DNA of 64,000 bases from Desmonostoc geniculatum HA4340-LM1 (lineage in GTDB: Bacteria > Cyanobacteriota > Cyanobacteriia > Cyanobacteriales > Nostocaceae), in assembly GCA_019359545.1 (NCBI GenBank), contig JAHHHB010000001.1:62001-126000 (forward strand), read 5' to 3'. The translations under genes were made by a program, and so were the position numbers. Below, piece by piece: positions 1-7,513 of this stretch (positions are counted from its first letter, which is position 1; each line of letters starts with the position of its first letter). The notes beneath the pieces were generated by a model. That model made no database searches, was not told where the DNA came from, and was given only the letters and a program-made list of their open reading frames with translations.

Positions 1-955
1 TTCTCCACAGTTAAACAGGTAACGGAAATTTCTGGGCGGGGTGTAGGTTTGGATATTGCCAAAAGTATGGCACTAGAAGTAGGGGGAACGGTACGTGCAA
101 CTTCCCCTCACTTTGTCGGTAGTCAGAACACTATTAGTAGAAATTTCTGAGAAACCCTATGCTATTCCTTTAGCGAGAATTGACCAAATTGTAAATTTGG
201 AGAGAGCAGAAATTACTGATGTAGAAAATCGCCAATATTTCATCATGAATAAGCAAAATATCGGTTTAATTGCTGCCAACCAAGTTTTAGAATTACCAGC
301 AGCAAGCCAGCAAAATACTACAGTTTCTATTGTTGTAATTAGCGATCAAAATAGTACCTACGGCTTAGTAGTAGATAAATTTTTAGGTGAGAGAGATTTG
401 GTTGTGAGACCCTTAGATCCCCGTTTAGGTAAAGTTCCTGATATTAGTGCTACTGCTTTATTAGGAGATGGTTCACCCATTTTAATAATTGATGTTTCCG
501 ATATGGTACGTTCTATGGATACCATCCTCAAAGCTGGTAATTTATCTAAAGTGATGATGCCAGATGAATTAGAAAGTATAACTCAACGCCGAAAAATTTT
601 AGTAGTTGATGACTCTATTACTGTGAGAGAAATGGAACGCAAACTCTTAGAAAACCGTGGTTATCAAGTAGATACTGCTGTTAATGGTGTGGAAGGTTGG
701 AATGCGGTACGTACTAACGAGTATGATTTAGTAATTAGTGATATTGATATGCCCCGCATGAACGGAATCGAATTAGTCAAGCAAATTAAAAATAGTCCTC
801 GCTTAAATTCTTTACCTATAATTATTATTTCTTATCGCGATCGAGAAGAAGATAAAATTCAAGGTTTAGAAGCGGGTGCTGATTATTATCTAACTAAGAG
901 TAGTTTTCATGATGATAGTTTAGTCAATGCGGTAATTGATTTAATTGGGAATTAG
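1..955 (+). pseudogene. CheA-type hybrid histidine kinase, C-terminal part, frameshifted
   Basis: This is the 3' end of a chemotaxis-type hybrid kinase whose start lies outside the window. Bases 1-102 in frame 1 encode the CheA ATP-binding motif SGRGVGLDIAKS followed by GGTVRAT. The coding sense then jumps to frame 2, where QLPLTLSVVRTLLVEI begins the CheW-like domain (about bases 98-560). A receiver domain follows (KILVVDDS, phosphoacceptor in SDIDMPRMNG, lysine in LTKSS). About a dozen residues expected between the two parts, including the third glycine motif (GxGTxF), are absent and the frame changes, so the ATPase cannot be made intact. A GTG at 95 opens the downstream frame and could give a CheW-receiver protein of 286 aa. 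Family assignment is secure; whether the lesion is natural or an assembly fault cannot be told. Confidence 0.8.
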
Positions 956-1032
956 TCATCGCTCGTTGCTTATTGGGTTATTTGCCCAGTCCTTAGTCCC
1001 TAGTTTTCAATCCCCAGTCTCCAATTACCTAT

Positions 1033-2064
1033 ATGAAAATTGCTATTGTTAATGATACAAGTATCGCTGTAAATATACTACGACGTATTGTCCAAAATGT
1101 ACCAGATTATGAAGTAATTTGGACTGCTAAAAATGGTGAAGAAGCTATTAGCAAATGTCAAGAAAATCTTCCTGATTTAATCTTAATGGGTTTGCTGATG
1201 CCTGTGATGGATGGGGTAGAAGCAACTCAGCACATTATGAAATATACCCCTGCTGCGATTCTCATGGTCACTGGAAGTGCAGAAGATAATATTTCTAAAG
1301 TTTATGCAGCAATGGGTTATGGTGCTTTAGATGTTATTGAAATTCCGGTGATAGATACAGATAATTTTTCCGAGATAACTGATAAATTACTCGGTAAAAT
1401 AGCGAGAATTGCCAAATTAATTAAAAATAGTTCTACACCCAGCAAAATCAAGTTAGAAGGTCAAAATAAACTATTTACATCCATGCAATTAGTAGCAATT
1501 GGCGCTTCTACTGGTGGGCCAAAAGCACTAGCTACGATTTTATCAAAACTACCTACTAATTTTAATGCTGCTATTGCTATTATTCAGCACGTTGATGGCC
1601 ATTTTTCTAGCGGTTTTGCCGATTGGTTAAACCAACAAACACCTTTACCTGTAAGATTAGCAGTAGTAGGCGATCGCTTACAAAAAGGCACAATTTTAGT
1701 AGCAGGAACTAACGATCATCTCTGTTTAAAACCAGATTTAACTTTAGCTTATACTAAAAACCCTATTGATTACCCTTATCGTCCTTCTGTAGATGTATTT
1801 TTTCACAGTCTTGCTCAACATTGGGAAAAAAAAGGAACGGCAATTTTACTAACAGGTATGGGTAAAGATGGAGCAGAAGGATTAAATGCTTATTATTATC
1901 GTCAAGGAAACTTTGAACAGGCAAAAGTTTATTTGTCAAAAGTTTTAAGTATCAATTCTGCTGACAAAACTGCTGATTTATATCTGAGTCGAGTGAATTA
2001 TCTTTTACAATCAGATAATATTCTAGAGAAATGGGATGGTGTTTGGCGTTTTACTGAGAAGTAA
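1033..2064 (+). CDS. CheB-like receiver/methylesterase fused to adenylate-cyclase C-terminal tail
   Basis: Residues 1-115 form a receiver domain and residues about 150-285 a CheB glutamate methylesterase domain. The catalytic triad motifs are present: Ser in GASTGGP, His in IIQHVDGHF, Asp in GMGKDGAEG. The last CheB helices are missing. After GAEGL the protein continues with about 60 residues rich in TPR-like sequence ending [10 protein letters not shown], which is how many cyanobacterial class III adenylate cyclases end. The receiver has Gly53 where the phosphorylated Asp belongs ([13 protein letters not shown]; family LILMDLxMPVMDG). The gene follows the broken cheA by 77 bases. It looks like the product of an in-frame deletion joining two neighbouring genes, and probably no longer responds to phosphorylation. 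Confidence 0.8.
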   Translation: MKIAIVNDTSIAVNILRRIVQNVPDYEVIWTAKNGEEAISKCQENLPDLILMGLLMPVMDGVEATQHIMKYTPAAILMVTGSAEDNISKVYAAMGYGALDVIEIPVIDTDNFSEITDKLLGKIARIAKLIKNSSTPSKIKLEGQNKLFTSMQLVAIGASTGGPKALATILSKLPTNFNAAIAIIQHVDGHFSSGFADWLNQQTPLPVRLAVVGDRLQKGTILVAGTNDHLCLKPDLTLAYTKNPIDYPYRPSVDVFFHSLAQHWEKKGTAILLTGMGKDGAEGLNAYYYRQGNFEQAKVYLSKVLSINSADKTADLYLSRVNYLLQSDNILEKWDGVWRFTEK

Positions 2065-2192
2065 GTAATGATTATCAGGCGTCATTTACTGACTACTGAA
2101 ATCTCTTGGTTTATTGTGCTATTTGATTAGATTGCATTTTTTAATTTTTATAGAGATAATAAAAGACTGATAACCAACTGCTCACAACAGAT

Positions 2193-2513
2193 ATGTCAAT
2201 AAGTTGGATTTACCTGATTGCAGCAATTATTTTTGAAGTTTCAGGCACAACTTGCATGAAATTATCAGAAGGATTTACTAAAATAGTCCCTTCGGTATTA
2301 ATATTTGTTTTCTATGGACTTTCTTTTACTTTTTTGACCCTGGCTCTCAAAAGAGTTGAAGTAAGTGTGGCTTATGCTGTCTGGGCTGGATTGGGAACTA
2401 TTCTAGTCGCTATGATTGGTATGATTTGGTTTCGTGAATCTGCCACATTTACCAAACTCATTTCCATCAGCTTAATAATCATTGGGGTAATTGGTATCAA
2501 TTCAAGTCGATAA
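2193..2513 (+). CDS. Small multidrug resistance (SMR/EmrE-type) efflux transporter
   Basis: A 106-residue, four-helix inner-membrane protein of the SMR family, exchanging protons for cationic drugs or related compounds as a dimer. The membrane-embedded glutamate is Glu15 in IIFEVSGTTCMKLSEGF, matching Glu14 of EmrE, and the helix-3 region (VAYAVWAGLGT) and the C-terminal helix (IIIGVIGINSS) fit the family. Length is normal. It stands alone after the decayed che region, with a stem-loop just past its stop. Substrate (quaternary ammonium versus guanidinium, SugE/Gdx type) cannot be decided by eye. Confidence 0.9.
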   Translation: MSISWIYLIAAIIFEVSGTTCMKLSEGFTKIVPSVLIFVFYGLSFTFLTLALKRVEVSVAYAVWAGLGTILVAMIGMIWFRESATFTKLISISLIIIGVIGINSSR

Positions 2514-2519
2514 AAAATA

Positions 2520-2542
2520 CCTCGTCCTCACAAGGGACGAGG
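2520..2542 (-). terminator. Stem-loop between convergent genes
   Basis: CCTCGTCC (2520-2527) pairs with GGACGAGG (2535-2542). On the minus strand the stem is followed by a T-rich stretch (plus-strand A run at 2512-2517), so it can end transcription from the gatD side. It may also help stop the SMR transporter transcript, whose stop codon lies just before it. Confidence 0.6.
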
Positions 2543-2783
2543 GAAATTAACCAAAACCGATCATTCTGCTTGTTGCTGTTGTAGTAAATACGTCAGCAAT
2601 TTTATTGTTCCCTTAGCAAAGCAAACTTAACTGAAGGTACTTAAAAGTATAGTAAATCTCGGTAAATATAGCCCACAAGTAATTGACTTTTAATACTTTA
2701 CCAGAGACAACCAAAATCATCCTGCCAATTTGGCAAATTTTCTATACACTGAATCGTAAAGAACATTCAGCAATAGTGAAAAC

Positions 2784-3602
2784 TCAAGTTTGCGTCGTCG
2801 CGTGAGTTGGTAAAGTAACCTTTAATCGCTGAAACATCGCTTCCCTTGCTTGGACAGCAAGATGATCGTCTAATGGTTTCAGGCTAATTGCCTGTTGATA
2901 CTTTAGCCGCAATGCTGTTTGAATTAACCAATCAGCCACGAAGGGATTTTTAGGTAACAAAGGACCGTGAGAATAGGTAGCGATCGCATTTTGATAAAAC
3001 GCTCCCTCTGTTCCATCTTCACCATTATTACCTAAGCCGTACACCACTCGTCCCAAAGCTTCGACTTTCCCCAGTTTGGTAAGTCCACCGTGATTTTCAA
3101 AGCCTACCAAATATGGTGTATCACCCGTCATCTCTTGCAAATCCCGCGCCAAACGTGAAGCTGTAACTTCAATTACTAAATTCCCAATACAGCGCTTAGT
3201 ATTTTCACCAGGATGCACAGAAACTAAATCGAGTATTCCCAAACCTTCAATACGTTGTCCCAAGCCTGGTTCGTAATAGTGTCCCAGCAATTGGGGAGAA
3301 CCACAAGTAAAAACTCCTGGTGTCCCATTTTCGATTTTTTCGCGCATGGCGTCGGCTTTCGCACCTTGCAAATCACGCATGACAATTTCTTGCTGGCGGT
3401 CTTGTGCGCCACCACCGACTATGACATCTACAGATTTAATATCATCTGCTGTGGCATCTCGATCTAAAGGTAATACTTTAACAGTGTATCCCCGCCACTG
3501 AGCGCGACGTTCTATAGTAATTACATTACCGCGATCGCCATAGGTACTCATCAGCGTCGGATACAGCCAACCAATTGTTAATTCTAAATCTTGGGAACTC
3601 AT
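2784..3602 (-). CDS. gatD: GatD-type glutamine amidotransferase (lipid II isoglutaminyl synthase subunit)
   Basis: CobB/CobQ-like class I glutamine amidotransferase of 272 residues, partner of the adjacent MurT. It supplies ammonia to amidate the D-Glu of the peptidoglycan stem peptide. The N-terminus (LELTIGWLYPTLMSTYGDRGN) and the nucleophile Cys100 in TPGVFTCGSPQLLGHYY are typical, and His212 in YSHGPLLPKNP is the catalytic histidine. The open frame continues upstream to 3683, but those 27 codons only translate heptamer repeats, so the ATG at 3602 before MSSQDLELT is taken as the start. It lies 83 bases downstream of murT. Cyanobacterial copies are conserved, although amidation itself is better known from Gram-positives. 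Confidence 0.85.
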   Translation of the reverse strand: MSSQDLELTIGWLYPTLMSTYGDRGNVITIERRAQWRGYTVKVLPLDRDATADDIKSVDVIVGGGAQDRQQEIVMRDLQGAKADAMREKIENGTPGVFTCGSPQLLGHYYEPGLGQRIEGLGILDLVSVHPGENTKRCIGNLVIEVTASRLARDLQEMTGDTPYLVGFENHGGLTKLGKVEALGRVVYGLGNNGEDGTEGAFYQNAIATYSHGPLLPKNPFVADWLIQTALRLKYQQAISLKPLDDHLAVQAREAMFQRLKVTLPTHATTQT

Positions 3603-3639
3603 AATTTTGGGGAATGAGGAATGGGGCATAACTGATAAC

Positions 3640-3681
3640 AAATGACCAATGACAAATGACAAATGACCAATGACAAATGAC
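3640..3681. repeat. Heptamer STRR array in murT-gatD spacer
   Basis: Six consecutive 7-mers alternate between AAATGAC and CAATGAC. This is the short tandemly repeated repetitive (STRR) type known from heterocystous cyanobacteria. It sits between the murT stop and the true gatD start and makes a spurious N-terminal extension of the gatD frame. Related units appear inside uvrA at 8334-8373. Confidence 0.85.
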
Positions 3682-3685
3682 AAAT

Positions 3686-5023
3686 TTAAAGAATTTTCCG
3701 ACCAGTGAGAACTTCTCGCACTTCTAGCATGGCTGAATAGGTAGGGAGAATGTGCAAAGTTTCATTGTCTGGTGTATGCTCTAGGGCAGTAGCGATCGCT
3801 TGTCGCAAATCTTCTTCGACAATTAAATTTAATGTACTCTCAGGAGACTTTTGGCTGTAACGCAAGCGTAGTGCCATATCATAAACGCGATCGCCACTTA
3901 CTACTAAAGTTCCTCCTCGTTCGACTAATTTCTCGGTATCCACGTCCCAAATCCAGGATACATCGGTACCATCGGGGGTGCGATCGTTTAATACTAGCAA
4001 TGTAGTTTTATCTGTGCTTTGAGTCACCACGCGAATTGTTTCATTTGTACCCACAGGATTTTTTGATAACAAAATCCGTACTTTCTTACCATTAATTACT
4101 AAATCTTCAGCACGACCAAAAGCGGCTTGAAAATTGTTAACAGTATTTTTAATTGTTGCTTCATCAACTCCTAACTCTTTGGCAGCAGTAACAGCAGCCA
4201 AAGTATTATATTTGTTATATAAACCAACAAGAATTTGCGGCCATTCACTACTTTCGAGAGTTGGTTGACTTTTACTAAAACCACACTTAGGACAAGTAAA
4301 ATCTCCCAAATGCGATAAGTAAACACCTTGATAATCTAAAGAATGTCCACATCTGGGACAATAGATAGAATCAACAGCGTGAGGAATTGCTTCTAGATAA
4401 TGTTGTGGTTCATTCAAGCCAAAGAATAACACCCGTTGGGGTAACTGCTGACCAAGGTAAGATAAAGTTGGATCGTCAGCGTTAGGAATGACCACTGTTT
4501 CTGGTGGTAGGGTGGAAATAACTTTTGTCCAACGTTTACTAATTGTGTCCACTTCCCCGTACCTATCAAGTTGGTCGCGGAACAAGTTTAAACAAAGGAT
4601 AATTTGCGGTTGGAGTGGAGTTAAGACTTTCGGTACAATATTTTCATCAACTTCCAAAATGGCGTAATCAACATCTAAAGTACCTACCAAATTGGTGCCC
4701 TCCAACAAAGCTGTCATCAAACCATTTTCGAGATTTGCACCTGTAGAATTATGAGCAATGGTGTAACCTTTGTTTTCTAGTATCGTTTTTAAAAGCAGCG
4801 ATGTAGTGGTCTTGCCATTAGTACCGGCAATTAAAATCACTCCCTTTTTAACTTGCTGACTCAATAATTGTAAAAGTCGCGGTTCAATACGACGAGCAAT
4901 TGAGCCTGGTAATACACTAGCAGCACCGAGACGCAGCGATCGCACAAAAAACGTGACGCTTTTTGCCACTGACACAGCTAAACCTAGTCGCACTCTATCT
5001 ATAAGTTCTATTTTTTTTCCCAC
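3686..5023 (-). CDS. murT: MurT-type Mur ligase (lipid II isoglutaminyl synthase, ATP subunit)
   Basis: Mur ligase family protein of 445 residues. The P-loop AGTNGKTTT is at residues 66-74, followed by the Mur ligase central domain. A four-cysteine zinc ribbon (Cys222, Cys225, Cys244, Cys247 in CPRCG and CPKCG) is the MurT hallmark, and a DUF1727-type C-terminal domain follows. It activates the substrate carboxylate with ATP and uses ammonia delivered by GatD, encoded next in the same operon. It acts in the cytoplasm on peptidoglycan precursors. Length is normal and the start (MGKKIELIDRVRLGLA) agrees with the family. Confidence 0.88.
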   Translation of the reverse strand: MGKKIELIDRVRLGLAVSVAKSVTFFVRSLRLGAASVLPGSIARRIEPRLLQLLSQQVKKGVILIAGTNGKTTTSLLLKTILENKGYTIAHNSTGANLENGLMTALLEGTNLVGTLDVDYAILEVDENIVPKVLTPLQPQIILCLNLFRDQLDRYGEVDTISKRWTKVISTLPPETVVIPNADDPTLSYLGQQLPQRVLFFGLNEPQHYLEAIPHAVDSIYCPRCGHSLDYQGVYLSHLGDFTCPKCGFSKSQPTLESSEWPQILVGLYNKYNTLAAVTAAKELGVDEATIKNTVNNFQAAFGRAEDLVINGKKVRILLSKNPVGTNETIRVVTQSTDKTTLLVLNDRTPDGTDVSWIWDVDTEKLVERGGTLVVSGDRVYDMALRLRYSQKSPESTLNLIVEEDLRQAIATALEHTPDNETLHILPTYSAMLEVREVLTGRKIL

Positions 5024-5104
5024 ATCCGTACCTTAGTCTTCTGGCGGTTGTTAATTGAAAGTTTTGAGTTGCAAATTTAATTTTGTGAGTTTAGCGAATC
5101 CTAG

Positions 5105-5250
5105 CTCAAAAAGCCAGCCTCAACATAAAGATGAGGCGGACTTTCAAGGGTAGGTGTTTAAAAATCAGGCAGCTGAGAGGGTGATAACAGAGACATTCAG
5201 TTGTGGAGTGAAGCTAAGCCAACGCTCAGGGAAAAAACCACCTTGAGGTA
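5105..5250 (-). ncRNA. Possible small RNA or long leader with terminator-like stem (candidate)
   Basis: The 399-base spacer between murT and the HNH gene has no open frame of note. Read on the minus strand it contains GCCTCA (5137-5132) pairing with TGAGGC (5122-5117), followed closely by GGCTTTTTGAG, which looks like an intrinsic terminator. Nothing coding lies on that strand for about 150 bases before it. It could be the end of a small RNA, or an attenuator in the murT leader. I recognise no known RNA family, and no promoter could be assigned. Confidence 0.25.
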
Positions 5251-5422
5251 ATGGAAAGTGGGGAGATGGGGGACGCGGGGACGCAAAGAGAGATAGGGGA
5301 GAAAGAATGACTAATGACTAACTTAATTTCTGAATTATGCCGGGAGTATAATTTCTTATCATCTCCCTAGAAGGGTATATTTGTGTTAATATATGTAAAA
5401 CTAATACCCTGAGCGCAGATCA

Positions 5423-5920
5423 ATGGGGAAGGTTTTAGTCTTAAACGCCTCTTACGAACCTCTCAATATAACGAGTTGGCGTCGCGCTGCGGTTCTGTTA
5501 ATCAAGGGGAAAGCAGAACGCGTGGAACACAACGGTAAATTCCTTTATTCGGATTTTCCGCTGCCAACCGTTATCAGGTTGCGTCATTATGTCCGCGTTC
5601 CTTATAAAGAAATTCCTCTGACTCGCCGAAACATATTGCATCGTGATGGTCATGCCTGTCAATACTGTGGTTACACAGGCGACGAGTTGACCTTAGACCA
5701 TGTAATACCGCGATCGCGCGGCGGGGGAGATAGCTGGGAGAACATTGTTACAGCTTGTGTCCGTTGCAATGTTAAAAAAGGCAGTCGCACTCCCCACGAA
5801 GCTCATATGCCTTTGCGTCATCTTCCTCGCCAACCTTATAGCAGCCTTTATTTCGAGGTGAGCAAACACCTCAAAAGTGGACTGCACACAGAGTGGCAAA
5901 AGTATGTTATTGGACTTTGA
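5423..5920 (+). CDS. HNH endonuclease family protein, cyanobacterial type
   Basis: A 165-residue HNH nuclease. The C-terminal half has the zinc knuckle Cys79/Cys82 (CQYCGY) with Cys112/Cys115 (CVRCN), and the HNH core LDHVIPRSRGGG with His93 as general base and Asn107. The N-terminus (GKVLVLNASYEPLNI) is that of a stand-alone family found in nearly all cyanobacteria and not linked to mobile elements. The cellular role is unknown; DNA repair is only a guess. It is monocistronic, with a repeat-rich spacer following. Confidence 0.88.
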   Translation: MGKVLVLNASYEPLNITSWRRAAVLLIKGKAERVEHNGKFLYSDFPLPTVIRLRHYVRVPYKEIPLTRRNILHRDGHACQYCGYTGDELTLDHVIPRSRGGGDSWENIVTACVRCNVKKGSRTPHEAHMPLRHLPRQPYSSLYFEVSKHLKSGLHTEWQKYVIGL

Positions 5921-6590
5921 TATGACATAGCCTAGTAGCCCGAAGATTATACAGCAATAGTCACACCTTTGCCTTTGTGCTTGGCTTGTAAATAAGCCTA
6001 AAGTAGATCTGCACACATTTGTTCTTGATAAATTGTGTGTTAGATAACCTTTGTCCACAGATTGTGAGGGACATTGTTCGGCAGAAGCTGACCAAAGAAG
6101 CAGGGGAGCAGGGAGCTCTTAGCTGGGGGGAAAGATTCTGGAATTCCCCCTGCCATTGGGTCTCAAGCCCCTCCATTTATGGATGGAGTTTCCCCCTGCC
6201 CCCTGCCTCTTGTTGACTTTTGAATGCGTGACTTTTGACTTCCCCGAACGCGAGTGCGTCTCGCTCCAAAAGGGGCTTGGAGGGAATCATATCATGTCCG
6301 GCTAATTAGTTATGATTCCCGAATCTATGCAGAAAACCAAAAACCCTTCCCCTCTGCTCAAGAGCTCCTCTGCCCCCCTGCTGCCTTAATGATAAGTCTT
6401 TAACCGGACATGATATCACGGGGGTCTTGGCTTGCGCTTTCAAAACATTGATTACCCGCGTATCGGCATCCTATTGCAAGTGATATAGGCAACTACAGAG
6501 GGCAAACTGTTGAGATTGCTCATATCATGGGCTGAGGTATAAATCCATGTCGGTTAATATTGAGTCTTGAGTAAGAAATATTACGCACAT
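5921..6590. other. 670-base spacer holding repeats, no gene seen
   Basis: Open frames here are short and on opposing strands, with no family resemblance. The stretch contains a direct-repeat motif (TTTTGACTTCCCCGAA ... GGGGCTTGG, about 6232-6281) that recurs at about 22925-22977, and a palindrome-related element from 6289 to 6416 described separately. The rest is low-complexity CCCCTGC-type sequence. Confidence 0.6.
6289..6416. repeat. Expanded copy of the ATATCATGTCCGG inverted repeat element
   Basis: The left arm ATATCATGTCCGG (6289-6301) continues with CTAATTAGTTATGATTCCC. The right arm CCGGACATGATAT is at 6404-6416. A compact perfect version of the same element lies at 26451-26505. Here the two arms are separated by about 100 bases of unrelated, partly CCCCTGC-rich sequence, so this copy seems to carry an insert or to have a variable core. 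Confidence 0.75.
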
Positions 6591-7361
6591 ATGAAAAGCC
6601 AAATTCTCGCCACAGCCACATTTTTAAGTTTCGTTACCCTCACAACAACCGTACAAGCGGCAAATTCTGAACACGTGAAACAGTTATTGGCAACCAAACA
6701 ATGTCAAAACTGTGATTTGACTCATGCAGGTTTAGTGATGGCTGATTTATCTGGAGCAAATTTGAGTGGTGCTAATCTTGCAGGTGCAAACCTCAGCCGT
6801 GCAAACTTGAGTGGTGCTGATTTGCGGGGTGCAAACTTGAGTGGTGCTAGTTTATTTGGTGTTAACCTGAGCGAGGCTAGATTTAGCGGCGCAAATTTGG
6901 CGGGTGCTGATTTAAGAAATACCTATCTAACAAACGCAGAATTGAATGGTGCTTACCTGAATGGCGCTAATTTCCAAGGTGCAGTCGGTATACCATCACA
7001 AATTGCTTCACCAGAGGATTTTTATGCTTGGGGCGTAGCACAAGCAGAAAAAGGCAACCACCAGCAAGCAATTAGTTATTTTAGTCAAGCGATCGCCATT
7101 AAACCAGAATATGCAGGTGCTTATCTAGCTCGTGGTGTCGCCCGCTACCAAATATTGGATAGACAAGGTGCATTTGCAGATGCCCAAGTTGCTCAAAAAT
7201 TATTTACATCTCAAAACAATACCTCTGGAACCCAAACAGCCCAGGCTTTTATTAAAGAACTGCAAACACCCTATACTGAAAAAGTAAGCTCTGGTAGCCC
7301 TAATTTCGTTGACTTTTTCGGCAGTCTTGGCTCAGTCTTGCTTCAGTTTTTGCCTTTTTAG
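6591..7361 (+). CDS. Exported pentapeptide-repeat and TPR protein
   Basis: A 256-residue protein with an N-terminal signal peptide (MKSQILATATFLSFVTLTTT, cleavage probably after VQA). About twenty pentapeptide repeats of A(N/D)LSG type span residues 42-125 and would form a right-handed quadrilateral beta helix. Two TPR units follow (YAWGVAQAEKGNHQQAISYF and AYLARGVARYQ). The frame opens at a TTG at 6567, but the ATG at 6591 starts the signal peptide and is preferred. Probably periplasmic or lumenal, with a structural or binding role. No operon partner; uvrA starts about 150 bases later. Confidence 0.8.
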   Translation: MKSQILATATFLSFVTLTTTVQAANSEHVKQLLATKQCQNCDLTHAGLVMADLSGANLSGANLAGANLSRANLSGADLRGANLSGASLFGVNLSEARFSGANLAGADLRNTYLTNAELNGAYLNGANFQGAVGIPSQIASPEDFYAWGVAQAEKGNHQQAISYFSQAIAIKPEYAGAYLARGVARYQILDRQGAFADAQVAQKLFTSQNNTSGTQTAQAFIKELQTPYTEKVSSGSPNFVDFFGSLGSVLLQFLPF

Positions 7362-7513
7362 GGAGTGGGGGAGTGAGGGATCAGAATTAATAATCAATGC
7401 CCAATGCCTAATGACATAAGTATCTAAAACAGTACTATTGTTCTACTATAAACTAATTAAAGATAGTATTATTAAGGACTGTTTCATAGGAAACTCCTTT
7501 TTTGCCGCCCAAT

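Noticed and set aside
3603-3683. 27-residue N-terminal extension of gatD
   Set aside because: It only translates the AAATGAC heptamer array; the downstream ATG at 3602 starts the conserved protein.
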